Source: Myotis daubentonii (Eukaryota > Chordata > Mammalia > Chiroptera > Vespertilionidae). From it: a stretch of DNA of 64,000 nucleotides. How positions within the stretch are numbered: position 1 is the stretch's first letter; every line of letters begins with the position of its first letter. Under the pieces are notes generated by a model. That model saw nothing but the letters and a program-made list of their open reading frames with translations. It made no database searches and was not told the origin of the DNA. Of the stretch, positions 28,601 through 42,600 are shown piece after piece. Where the stretch lies: assembly GCF_963259705.1 (NCBI RefSeq), contig NC_081850.1, forward strand, positions 33,199,799 through 33,263,798, read 5' to 3'. Position numbers and translations under genes: made by a program.

Positions 28601-31600
28601 ACACACACACACGTCATACAGCTCTTCCAATGAGTTGGTAAGGAAATGTTTTACACAGATATATACAGACAACAATTCACTCTTACCTTTAGCTCAAGTG
28701 ATTCACCATCAATTCCAAACTGTTTCAAAACAGGGAGGGCCGTTGCCTTAAGAACATCAACCTGTAGAATTATTTCAGAATAAAATAAAAAGTTTCATTA
28801 AACCTTGAGCAGATGGGAAGAAGCAGCAGCCCATGAACCAAGTGGAGACATAGCAACCAGGTAGATGATGTGTAGTCTGGTAAAGAAAGAGGATGCTGGC
28901 CCTAGCTGGTTCGGCTCAGTGGATTGAGCATCGGCCTGCAGACTGAAAGGTCCCGGGTTTGATTCCAGTCAAGGGCATATGCCCAGGTTGTGGGCTCGAT
29001 TCCCCAGTAAGGGGCGTGCAGAAGGCAACCAATCAATGATTCTCTCTCAACATTGATGTTTCTAACTCTCTCTCCCTCTCCCTTCATCTCTGAAATAAAT
29101 TTTAAAAAATGTATTTTAAAAAAAGAAAAAGAAAGAGGATGCTGACTTACAAGTGAGGGCATGGGACCACTCTGCTCCCGAGTAAAACAGATTTTATAAG
29201 CCACTAGCTCCTCTGAGCCCCTTTCCTCATTTTTGACATGGAGACTTACACCTACCTTACAAGTCATCATCATGACCATCACATGCAAAAAGCATGAGAA
29301 CCTACCGGGCTCATATAGAACAAACTTGGACCTCTGCTCATTTTTTTATGTATTTACACTGCGGAAAATAGGTCATATTTTTTATTAATCTTTTCCCAAC
29401 ATGGTTGTTTAATCTTTAAAGTTTGTGGCACGCCAAAGCCAAAGCAAACCAAAAAAAGTAGTCAACAGCTACTTAAGAATCTTGTTGAGGCCCACCGCAC
29501 AGGCAGTGAAAGGGTAGGTGGTGGTTCTAAAGAAAGTGAGGGCAGTGGAGGAATGATTGCCTCAAACTACTGAAGCAGCACAAACCCACAACTGCACAGT
29601 TAATGGCAAGGCTGTGTCAAGTATGACTACTATCTCCTCCCTATTCAGAACTCACAGGAGGCGTGGGGTCCTTTCCTGTTCCCGTATAGATTCCTCAGAG
29701 TATAAGGATGACATTCAAAGCGCGCTGACCCAACAAGTCAGTGAATGCTGACTCAACTGCAACATGGGAAAGAAAGTCACTCCCTTCCTCGCTCCCAATG
29801 GGCAAAGGGCCGCTCCTCGGCACTTGGGAGCTGACCTTATCAGGAGCAGGGAGGGCAGGCAGCGTAAGCAGAGGGGGTCGGGGAAGGTGCTGGTCCTGGT
29901 TCAGGCTCTCCCTCGAGTGAGCTGCATGGTCTCAGACAACTGTCTAATTTCCTTGTCTCTAAGGCAAGAGTGTCAGCCTGTCTTCAAGATGCTACCCATT
30001 CCAACATGCTAAGTCTCAACACAATGATACTCCGAATAAGTCTTTATAGCAGAGAATAGGCCCCGCCTACACATTCTGGTATCAGAAAATTAACCTGAGG
30101 TAGAAATGACCTATGCAGCTTAGGATCATGTAGAGAATGGATGAGGGGGTACAGAAGAAGTTACTAGGAATACTCACTGAAAATTAGCTCATTTCAACCT
30201 AAATATTAAAGTAAAATACACCCAAATACTTAAGACATACATTTGGGATGGTCAGCACCAAGGAGAATTCAGCCTAGGCTAGTACTAAGGGCAGCTGGGG
30301 AGAAGGCCAAGCCAGATTTCTGGAAAAACCAGGGGATACAAGGATGTGGGTTACTCTGCCCAAATAACCCCCTGGAACTAGGCAGCCACCAGCCGTCCTG
30401 GGGACAAAAAAGGCAAGAAAGCAGAACAGCCCTTCTGGCTCATCCTCCCTGTACCTGGAGTCATACAGGATGAAGTCAGATTTACTCTGAGGGTGAGCCA
30501 GGAGCCTGAGTATAACTCCAGGTGTGGTCCTGTCTCCTATATCACTCTCCATCTGATGCAAAAGGCAGGCAACTCGTGTGGCGGGACGGGGGCTGGAAGA
30601 GCACATGTAGGCTTGAGTCTCACTCTGCCTCTTACTAGCTGTGAAACCTGCACACTCCCCACCTCCCCAGGGCCTTGGCTTCCTGCTGTGCATGAGGGGC
30701 TGGACTGGCCATGTTCCTGTCTCCCCCGGCTCTGCACCATAGTTTCAGTAGAGTGGGGGGTGGGCTGCACATTCTACTTAAGGAAAACTGAACAGTCACT
30801 CAGAAAAGTCTGACCCAAGTGGCACCTCAGGGTAAAGGCGTCAGTCAGTCTGACAAGTTCACTCAATCAATCAACAGGTAGAAATGTCATCAGATACAAA
30901 GCCAACTAGAAGGGAAGAAACTGCTCTCAGTTACCTTGTCTGAAACAGTGGCAGGAACACCCATCTCCCAGGGTTTGTACCAGAATTAAATAAATATGGC
31001 TACATGTACTAGAACTGTGCCCAACATACAGCAGACGTTATTGTACTTCATTCCCCTTCCAGAACGGTAATGAAAAAGAACAGAATCTTCACTCACCCTC
31101 TGACCAGGATGCTAGCATCAATAATTCCTATTGGGGGTTCTGGTGCCAAATCACTGAGCTTCAAAGGAGACGTCCTAGAACTTTGCTTCTCCCCAGAATG
31201 TCTCCCCATTTTCTAACCTTTTGCCTCTGAAGGGAAAAAATGTCCTACCCATTTATAGGGGGCTCATCCCACCACTTCTGCTTTTGATGCTCATCCCCTC
31301 TGGATGTCTGCAGGAGTTGCCCTTAGTAAGTCCCCCAACCCTTTAATTCCTTCCTTCTCCATTCCAGCGTCTCCTCAGCCTACAAGCAAGCTCAAATCTC
31401 TCATTTAAAAAACTATTTCCAAACTCAGCTCTTTAGGAATCATCCTATCTCACATTCTGAACCTCCTTCCCATGGTGCTCTTTCCTATTCATTCCTCACC
31501 CTGTGACTGTCCTTACATAGCAATGTCACTGCTCTCTCAAAGGTCAATGAAACTTCTCATTGCTGAATCTCCCTACCCAATCCTCAATCAGCTCCTGGCT

Positions 31601-34600
31601 TCTCAAAACTCAACTCCTGCTTGGCTTCTCCAAACACTTCTACCTCCACTCACTGTCTGCAGCTCCTCTTCCCCTACTCACACCTTACACATCCACTTCC
31701 TCTTCTATTCTCGGTCCCTGGGACCATGAGGCAAAAACCTCTAATGCTCAACACAGGCCAGAAAGGGAATGTAAATGAATGATGAGATCAGCTAAGACCT
31801 CCAGCTAACTGGAGAGCTCATGCCTTTTCCAAAGAGGGCAGCTACTACTCAGCTCAATGGGAGGCTGTCGGGGAAGAACTGCCGTCATTGCTGCCACATC
31901 AGCCTATTACAATGTAAAATCTGATTCCAAACATGAACACTCAATTCAGATACACACACCACCATGCTGTGCAGGCCAAAGGAAAAACACCGGTAAGATT
32001 AACTCAGACAGAAAGCCGCCGGTGTTCAACCTCACTCAGCGCTGGTCAATCTCAGTCTCCTAGGGATTTGACTATCTGTAGGTAAGATACTGATGACCTA
32101 TCACTGAAGCTCCAGACAGTAATGTCCACTGCCAACTGGACAAACACATGTGGATATCCTCCCAACATACCAAAATCAAACACATCACCCAACTACCAAC
32201 CACAATTTTCCTCTTCGCTGTGTTCAACTCCTTCTGATCACTATCCTTCAAGACAACCAGGACAGAAATTGTGAAGTTATTTTATGAACGCTTCCTCCTA
32301 TCCCATCTCTAATTAACTGTCAAATCACAAAGTCTCCCCTCCACACTGTCCTTCCTATCAGTTCCTTCCTATCTACTTCCATCTCTAATGTGTTCAAACT
32401 AATTGACAAACCCCCAATTCATACTTCTCTCCGCCTCCACAGTGCTCTTCCTGAAAACCACGCTGATTCTGTGGCTTCCCTTCCCCTAGAAAACCCTCCC
32501 GAGCCCTCAGCACTTTGCCTGTACCTCTATCAGAGCCCAGAGGTATTCCGCCTTGTGGCCTCCCCTCTGTGTGTTCACAGCTGTCCACCCCATGAGAACA
32601 AGTTCCCTAAGGGCAGAACACATTATATTCATCCTGTTGTAGACAGCAAACGTGGACATGAACTGATAGGGAAACCACATGCTGAAGAGAAAGCTCAAAA
32701 CGAAGAAGCCACTCTTTATCCAAGAAGGCTGAAGAAGTTACTCTTTATCCAAGATTAGGTATATTTGTTTTATCCTGGATTGGAGCCAAGTACTATCCAA
32801 GGTCATTTTAGTCTTGCAGGGACCAAAAGCAGTCCTGTAGCATATGAATACAGATTTCTTTTATATGTTCTGCACAAAAGAGTTAAGTACTATTTCTGGG
32901 AAATTCATCAACTAACCTTTGTCTGTTAATATATAAAACTTTTTAAAATATTGCCAGTGATAACAGCTTTTAAGATCATTAGCAATTATAGAAAGAATAC
33001 AAAACTGGGACACAGTGCCAAAGTCTCCTGTACGCTCAGGGCCTTTCCCATTACTCAAGGCCCCTTCCCCACCCTCCACCTAAAAGTGTGGAGGGTTCCC
33101 CTTGGGAACACTTTCAATTGAAGGGCCCACTTCCCAGAATCTTCCAGAAAAATATAAGAAAAAAAGCAATCCCTTGAAATTAGTTTAAAATTCTAGACAG
33201 TTTATTCAGCATTCCTTTACAGCTAAGAATTTCAGATCATGCACTGTACTAAGATTCTAGGAAAAGTGTTTATGTACCCAAATCCCAAGAATTGGGAAAT
33301 AAGTCTTTTACTGCCTAAGAACACATTAACCAGGTTTATACTCTAAAAGTGTACAGGTGAATACCAGCAGTCTCCACTGTGCAGCTCACTGAACCACCTA
33401 ACTGGTCTTCCCTGATTAGAGAAGCTAGATACTTCATATTCTGCCTTAGAAGCCACCCCTTCATTGGTCTTCAGATTGAAAAAAAATTTTCAATTACACT
33501 TTACATTCAGCATTATTTTGTATTAGTTTCAGGTGTACAGCATATACTTTACAAGGTGTTCCCCCTGATATTTCCAGTATGCAACTGGCACCATACATAG
33601 TTATTATAATATTACTGACCCTTCATCAGTCTTGGTTCCATGTCTGTAGAGGTGAAGGTAAGAGTCCGCAGTCAGGACTTGGCATAGTGGCCATAGGCAT
33701 TAAGATACCCTCTCTGGACAGCAGAGCATCTAAAGGTGAGGATCCTTCTCTCCCTATGAGACGTCTAAGGCAGGTCTGGAAAGAACTACTCTAATATATA
33801 TATGTTTTCCCCCCCAAAACAAAACCCATCCTGGACTGACACTTGTGGTGGCCACAATGAAAATTCCACCTGTATATTAAACTATCTTCCCCATACACGC
33901 AGGAAAATTACCCTACTTAAGAAGGTTGCTGTGCCCTTAAACTATCACATATACAGTCCCTGTCCCTATGCCCTCTTCCTAAATCTGCAAACTCTTCTCA
34001 GAAGAAGAATGTCCTCAAGTTTAAATAAGTCAAGACTGTGCTGCAACAATGCCAAGGAAATATTTTCTGTCTAAAATTGTGGTCTGCTGCTTTCCAGCCT
34101 CAGCTATCACATGGCCTTGTGAAAGTTTCACTTCCACACACTTCAGCCAACAGAGCCATTATTTCATGTCAACCGTGGTGAAATTGCCAGCATCTGTTCT
34201 GAAGGTTCTTTGACACGACAATGAAAGGCACCTTGATGAATGGTAACAATCATTACTGAATTTGACTGATTATGAATCTTGGTTCATCTGCGTCCTGCAG
34301 TGATTAATCTCTAAATCTCAAGGTAAATAACAAAACAAATACACTCAACAATAAACCTGTGCTTTATCAGGAACTTGTTTATCAAAAGTTGGGTTGTGAC
34401 AAGAGACGAAACAAAATTCACACCATGGTGTGGCCTCACTACTCACCGAGGGGTCAACCTGGTCATTGGTCACTCCTCGAAGAACTATCCTTAATGGGTG
34501 CTTCATAAATGGAGCCAGGCAAAGAAGACTCTCCAGGTAATAGCCAATGCCACGAAGGACACTGCAGTCATGCTCCACGGATCCACCATACAGGAGGCCA

Positions 34601-37600
34601 GGCTGGTAATATAAGGTCGTCCCTTACATAAGAGGAAAGAGAGCCACATTCAGCAGGGGGAAAAAACAAACGCTCGGTGTCACAAAATCAACACAGGCAA
34701 CGAGTCCCAGGGGAAAGTCTGACATGGGCATCCAAGGGAGTTCAAAATGCCATTCCTAAGAGCCCACACTTCAGTCCAAAAGCTGACTCATTACTGTCAA
34801 GCCCTTGTAATAATAATAAACTGTGAGTGTAATTTAATAAACAGTAATAAATTAAGCCCCTCCCTAAGCCATCTGAATTGCCAAAGTCATGGCAAGGCAG
34901 AGAGAAAAAAATCCTAACAGGTATCTTAAGTCTGCCAACAGCACATTCTCAGACATTGCTGAACAAGGGTGTTTACAAATGATGCTCTGAAACCATCACA
35001 CCAGCAATCAGCTTCTTCTAGGCCAGTGATGGCGAACCTATGACACACGTGTCAGAGGTGACACGCGAACTCATTTTTTTGGTTGATTTTTCTTTGTTAA
35101 ATGGCATTTAAATATATAAAGTAAATGTCAAAAATATAAGTCTTTGTTTTACTATGATTGCAAATATCAAAAAATTTCTATATGTGACACGGCACCAGAG
35201 TTAAGTTAGGGTTTTTCAAAATGCTGACAGGCCGAGCTCAAAAGGTTCGCCATCACTGCTCTAGGGCCTAGGCCAGCCGTGGGCAAACTACGGCCCGCGG
35301 GCCAGATCCGGCCCGTTTGAAATGAATAAAACTAAAAAAAAAAAAAGACCGTACCCTTTTATGTAATGATGTTTACTTTGAATTTATATTAGTTCACACA
35401 AACACTCCATCCATGCTTTTGTTCCGGCCCTCCGGTCCAGTTTAAGAACCCATTGTGGCCCTCGAGTCAAAAAGTTTGCCCACCCCTGGCCTAGGCCCTT
35501 AAAATGAGATTTCCCATGTACCACACTCACCAAACAAGATGCCTACAAAAGCAAGGCAATTCCATTAATAGTAGCTATTATAAAAGTAAACAAATAAAAA
35601 TATTTAAATTTACTTACTAGCTTTATTAGAAACTCCTTATTATCTTTATCCACTTTTTCACATATTCGTATCATTCAAAAAGTTTCTTACCAGATTAACA
35701 TATTAGAGGAAAAACAAAATAAGATACTCTAGATCAGTGGTTCTCAACCTTCCTAATGCTGCGACCCTTCAATACAGTTCCTCATGTTGTGGTGACCCCC
35801 AACCATAAAATTATTTTCGCTGCTACTTCATAACTGTAATTTTGCTACTGTTATGAATGATACTGTAAATATCTGATATGCAGGATGTATTTTCATTGTT
35901 ACAAATTGAACATAATTAAAGCATAGTGATTAATCACAAAAACAATATGTAATTATATATGTGTTTTCCGATGGTCTTAGGCAAGCCCTGTGAAAGGGTC
36001 GTTCGACCCCCAAAGGGGTTGCGACCAACAGGTTGAGAACTGCTGCTCTAGATGATCTGGGGGTATAAGTGGGTGAACAAGGTCTTTTTGTCGCTCAAAT
36101 GTTTTGCAATGTCTTCTGGCACAATTTATCAATAAGCAAATTTAGCAACAGAGGAAGGAGATACGTTCAGTCACTCCAAAGGCAAGCAGCTCTTGTGAGT
36201 TTCATAGAATAAATTTAGGTCTTACTATATTAAAAACAAAAATACCAACAATCAGAATCGATCAAAATCAGAATCATATTCCTCCCACACTTCTCAAAGG
36301 GAAAGATTCTACATCAGTTATTCTAAACACTATTCTTGAGTCACAAAACTAATCCTCTAGTACAAAAAGCCTTTAAAAAAAAAAAAAAGCTATATAACCA
36401 TTAAACACTGCACTGCAAATCTGTCTATGCCTGCAAATTAACCAAACGAGAAATTGACCAGGTCATCAGAATGAAGTATCCTACCCTGGGGTGGAGGTGG
36501 GTATGGGAGAGTGATACAAGGGTAGCAGGATCATGTAAATATCTACTTCCCAACCTAAGCTATAGAAGTGACTAGAAAATGTATTAATTACCTGCCCTCT
36601 GAATCACCAATATAAACTGCTGAAAAAATCTCCAGGAATTTCAGAATAAACAAGACAAGGAAGACTAATAGAACCATAGCTTGCAAAGGGCATCTGAAGC
36701 CGCATGCCTAAGACCTGTTCTCTTCAACAAATTTCCTGTGGTGCCAGGCCACTTTTTAGGCCAAGCTTGTCTTCTTTCTTAAAAGAAACAACATGTGGGC
36801 CCTGGCTGGTGTGGCTCACTTGGTCGGAGTGTTGCCCCGAACACCAAAGGGCTTCGGGTTTGATTTCCAGTCAGGGCACATACCTGGGTTACAGGTTCGA
36901 TCCTGGTTGGGGTTTGTAGGGGAGTCAAGGAATAGATGTTTCTCTCTTTCTCCCTTCCTCTCTCTAAAATCAATAAACATATCCTCAGGTGAGGATTAGA
37001 AAGAAAAGAGTCAACAAGTTCAGAGTTTCCTCTGTTGCACACGCACAGAAAGGTACATAATTCGTTCATGGAACCTGGCAAAGATGTTTGCTTCCTATAC
37101 AATGTATATACTAGTAAAAGTGTTTCTAATAGCAAACAAACAAAAAGTATCTAGAAACAAACTGAAATAAATGATCATGCATCCAACAATGGAATACTAT
37201 ATATGAGGCCTACTGAAATCATTGAGATTAACCTGTGACACCTGTGCTAGTGAAGACAAACAGCTGGCTGTAGAACATATCAAGAGCACAACCCTGTTGA
37301 TGGTCTAAGACAGCTATTTTCAACTGTCCTCAACTCACCAATTATTAAAATTCTATGGCACACCAAAAGCTATGTTAAATTTTTTTGCTGACCTGACCAA
37401 AAAAAAATTAGGTATAACTCTGACTCATTCACACTGGACAGATATTGTGTTGGCTACTATCATATTTTTTTATCTGACCATCTAAGGGAAAAGAGGTCAG
37501 TGCCCCTGACAAAATAGTCAGGTATTGCATCTTTTTAAAAATTATTGCAGCACACTGGTTGAAAATTGTTCGTCTAAGATACAGAGGTATCCTTATGAGC

Positions 37601-39020
37601 AAATGCATATAGAGGAAGGAGGCAAGGGCACGCCGCCCTCCCCAGCATGGCTGCACCTGGGGAGGGAATGGAACGGAAACAGCTGAAGGGGTTTTCACAA
37701 TTTTTGCATATACTTATTTAAACTAATCTTAAAAGCAAAATAAAAAAATAAAATTCAGCACATACAACTACCTCCTAGAGGTTGTGGTAAGATTTTGTTG
37801 TGATAATATAAGTAAATGGACTTTGAAAAGTTTTAAGTTAATAAGTGGTAGGTATAAAATATTTACTGTTAAAAAAAGAGAAGGTGTTTGTTTGTTGATC
37901 TGAAATTTTCAGTCTTCTAACTTCCTTAAATCAAGTGTATGCCCCTTACATTGGCAGAATTCACACATATCTCCAAACAACTGTATCACAGACAGGAAAC
38001 TGGATGTTTCCATCTGAATATAAAATGTATACCATCAAATGGAGTGAGAAACAGAAGAATGATTAAGTAGTGCATATGTAGATGCTTTCCCGAACAGGAA
38101 GAAAAGGAGCTTACCTGTTTGGTTTATTTCAATTCGAGAACCATTTGTTATTTTGTCCAAAAGCCTTATGAAGCTGGCTTCAAAATCTGTGGGAAAAAGA
38201 GAAAACATAATAGACTCATGTTAAGTCACCCTTTCCAGGCAGCACTGCCCATTCAGGTTCTGCCATGGAGGGTAGGCTACTTGGGTTTTTCTCAGGACCT
38301 GAGAGGGTTCACTGGTGGGGAACCTGAGCAGTTGAAAAGCACTGACTAGCAAATATATGGTTAATAGAACTATTAGAAACAGTTCAGCTTTCATATTCCA
38401 CAAAAAAAAAAAAAAAAAAAATAGAAACTCTACCAGCAATCTAACGGAGATACTAATTTTAGAAGCACAACAACCCTAAGATCTGTTCTTCTGACCTCAG
38501 GAGCACATGCCTAATAAGGGAGAAGAGCAGTAAAGAGGGAAGTTTTACAGTCAAATTCTTACTTCTTACAGAGCACCTAAGAGGATAGATTAAATCAATG
38601 TTACTATCTCTCCCATTCAACACTGCCCCTTCTCCCTTCCTCTACATCTTACTGATCTAGAGCTATCTAGCCAGCTCAATTTTTAATTTCATTATAAAGG
38701 TGCCTGATGTACAGTATTACTGCCACCTTTTTTTTAAATGCATGAGAAAAAACTGGAAGGGAAAACACTAAATGTTAATAAATGGGTTTCTCTTCATATT
38801 AGGACTTTATATAAATTTAATTTTCTTATTTAAATTTTAACATTCAATTTGGCTTCAATTCCTTTTAAGAACAGACTGTTATCTAAAATATAAAGCTGGT
38901 CATTCTTTAGAAAAGGGGGTAGAAGAGCAGGAAATTATTTTAAATGTGAAATATGGAAGGAGATAGAGTGAAAACTCAGAATATGTCCTCTAGTCTTCCC
39001 CTGAGTTGATCTTACACACA

Positions 39021-39074
<54 letters not shown>

Positions 39075-39608
39075 TTGGCTTCAACCTCCCACCCATGAAC
39101 AAGCATAGCAGTCCAACTCTTCTGCACTGAAGGCACTGTAACTGCCTGACACCTTCATGCAGCTCCCACTCCTATAAAGAACTAACAGAATTTGTGAGCA
39201 TACATTCCAGCAGTCACCTGACCTGATCCCAAAGGCTCAGCAAATCAACTAAACAATTCCCATCCACTTGTTCTGCTACTTAACACTGTCCCATAACTCC
39301 TATCCTAGTAGATTGTGCAACCTGTACAAAGACCACTGGGCTCAAGTCAGAGAAACTCCAATTTGTCCTGATACAGTGGGTGTGTATTAATGCTTACCTT
39401 ACAGCCATACATTCTTCCATTTAATCCTCAAAACCCCAAGGCAGGAAGTGTCATTCCCATTTTATAGAAGGCTTAAGCTCTAGAATGCCTACTAGCTTGT
39501 GACTGGCAAGTAGCAGAGCCAAGAGATGAGCCCAAGTCCATCCTTCTCCAAAGTCCAGGCTCTTAAGCACACCTTGACTCTAGTTTGCCTCAGTTTATTT
39601 TTAAAACC

Positions 39609-39666
<58 letters not shown>

Positions 39667-42600
39667 GATAGATAGGATTGATTGATTTCATAGAGGAAGT
39701 AAGGGGAGAGAGAGAACCATCCATGATGAGCGCAAATCATGGATCGGCTGCCTCCTGCACGCTCCCTACTGGGGATTGAACCCGCAACCCAAGCATGTGC
39801 CCTGACTGGGAATCAAACTGTGACCTTCTGGTTCATAGGTTGACAATCAACCACTAAGCCACGCCAGCCAGGGCTGCCTAACTCAGTTTAATCCCTTGAA
39901 GCCAACCTCTTCCCTCTAGAAAATTGTGGCACCTTTTCAACTGCAAGCCATGACCTACTGAAGAATCCTGCAGACAATTTAATGGGTCCCCAATCACCAC
40001 TTATTTTTAATGAAATTAGAACAGAATAAATGATATCAGAATAACTGTACATAGTGAAATTTTAGCACACATACATATATTCATATGTATATTAGGTGGT
40101 GATGTAAGTAGCATCACAAATTTTGAAAGTAACTCAACTACCAAAGTTAACTAGAAATTATTTCTATGGTCTTCTTATATAAAATAATTTTTGTGTGTTT
40201 TCTTAAATCAGGCATGATCTATATACCATAATACCATTTCTACTTATGTTTATAGAAAATCCAAAATAGTTGACACAAAAAAGAAAAAACATCAATTTGC
40301 TCAAGCGTCCAAGATCCCTAAATGGGAAAGAGGAACAAGCACCCTATATAATAAAAGGGTAATATGCAAATAGACCAAATGGCAGAACAACCAAACAACC
40401 AATCAAAGTGTAACATGCTAACGATAAGCGAAGGCTGCTCAACTGCTCACTATGATGTACACTGACCACCAGGGGGGTCCCTCAGCCTGGCCTGCGCCCT
40501 CTCACAATCTGGGACCCCTCGTAGGATGTAGAAGAACTGGTTTCAATCCAATCCTGCACACCACTCCCCTTGGAAGGGCACCAAGCGCCAGGCTCATGGC
40601 TGGCGAGCGCTGCTGTGGCAGTGCGAGTCTCTCCCAAACGGGACTGAATGGGTGTGAGCCTGCGGCAGGCACAGTGGGTCCGGGATGAGCGGGAGCGGCA
40701 GGTAGGAGCTGCAGGCGGCGTTGGACTGCAGGTTTCAGCCTGATCCCTGCAGGCCATCCAGAGGGACCCCACCCATGCACGAATTCATGCACTGGGCGTC
40801 TAGTCTATATATATAGACTAATATGCTGTGTCCTTCCCACTGTCCGACCAGTTGCTATGACACGCACTGACCACCAGGAGGCAGATGCTCAATGCAGGAG
40901 CTGCCATGTCACTCACAGAGAAATGGCACTGTGGACCTGGCACTGACAAAGCAACACTAGGCTTCCCCCAAGTGGGACAAAGGCCCCACCACCACCCCAG
41001 AACGACAGCCCACCAAATCGCAGCCGATGGTGCAGAGACCCCATGGTGCAAAATGCAGCCAACAGCCCATCCCAGCCTGCAAACAGTGGCTGTGGGTGCC
41101 AGGTATAGACATCACGTTTTTGTTGACATTCTGGAGCCGAAATTGTCAACAGAATATGTCTGAAAACCAACTATTGCCACAACGTATCTCTGAAGCCGAA
41201 AGAAGCCTGCGTTGTCAACAGAATGTATCTGAAGACCAACTATTGGCACAACGTACCTCTGAGGCTGAAAGAAAGTGACATCATCAAAAGAGTATGTCTG
41301 AAGAACAACTATTGGCACAACGTACCTCTGAGGCTGAAAGAAAGTGACATCATCAAAAGAGTATGTCTGAAGAACAACTATTGGCACAACGTACCTCTGG
41401 AGGTAAAAGAAAGTGACATCGTCGACAGAATATGTCTAAAGAACAGTCATGGACAAGTACTACCAATACTGGTAGGAACTGCTTTCATAGCGAAAATGAG
41501 GTAAATGAGGATGCAATTATTGAGCACAGTTGTGGTGGAATGACTGTTACATGTCCATTGTGCCTATCCCTAAATTTCTCCGATGAAAAACCATCTGATG
41601 GAAAATTTACTCCATGTTGTAGCAAAGGCAAAGTTTGTTCAAATGATATGAATTTTCCAGAATACCTGGCATATTTTTAAAAATTAATGATAAATGAAGA
41701 TTCTGACAGTAGAAATTTCATGGAAAATATTCGTTGTTATATCAATCAACTTATATATTACTTTCATGTACATTTTACTAAATTTCTTTCATCTCTGACA
41801 CTTCTATTATAGAGAAAGAGCGAATAGCAATATTAAAATATTTCTCCTAATTAATTTCCTTTCAATGTGCATGAATTCACTAGTTTATGCATAAAGTCTA
41901 AATTAAACTCCAAAGCTTTTACAGATTTGGAAAGAAAAAATAAGAGTAGAATTTTAGGGCTCTTAAGAATGAACACACAGTTAAAAATGTCCAGCAGAAG
42001 AACATGAGTAGAAACAGAATGGGCATATAAGGAGACCTCCGGGCAGGACTATGCCCTGGTCACAGCAAGTAAGTGCTTAGGAAGCAGCACTTCAAAGAAA
42101 CAAACACAGAGCTAGTTCTGGAATCCTAGCAACAGTGAAGATATAGCTCCATCACCTGGTACAAAAAAGATCTCAAATTCACCTAATAATAGTAAGGCTG
42201 AAGTTCCCCAAATTTCACTAAGACAACATGTGTAGAATCGTTGCCTCTTCACTTCCCACACACCCTCTATGGCTCTTCCTCTTCAGGGCTGCTCCTGGGG
42301 TACAAAATTTCTGATATCTAAAAACATTAGGGGAGAGTTCCAAAAATAAGCACAATTTTACTACATTGCTTAAGAATACATAGGTTATACAGTTATGAAG
42401 ACAACATGAATACCGTCATGATCAGGAAAGTGGCCACCACAGAGGGCGTGGAAGGAATTATAAATTAAAAAGGCCCCAGAGGTGTAGACAATGTTCTATT
42501 TCTTGATCTGGACCGGGTCACACAGGTGTTCATTTTATAATCCTTTAAGTACTACTTTCATGTGTTAGGCATTTCTTCTGTTATTGTATTTCACATTTAA

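Noticed and set aside
41112..41387. Repetitive [13 protein letters not shown] minus-strand frame
   Set aside because: It is the antisense of the 69-bp Helitron repeat.
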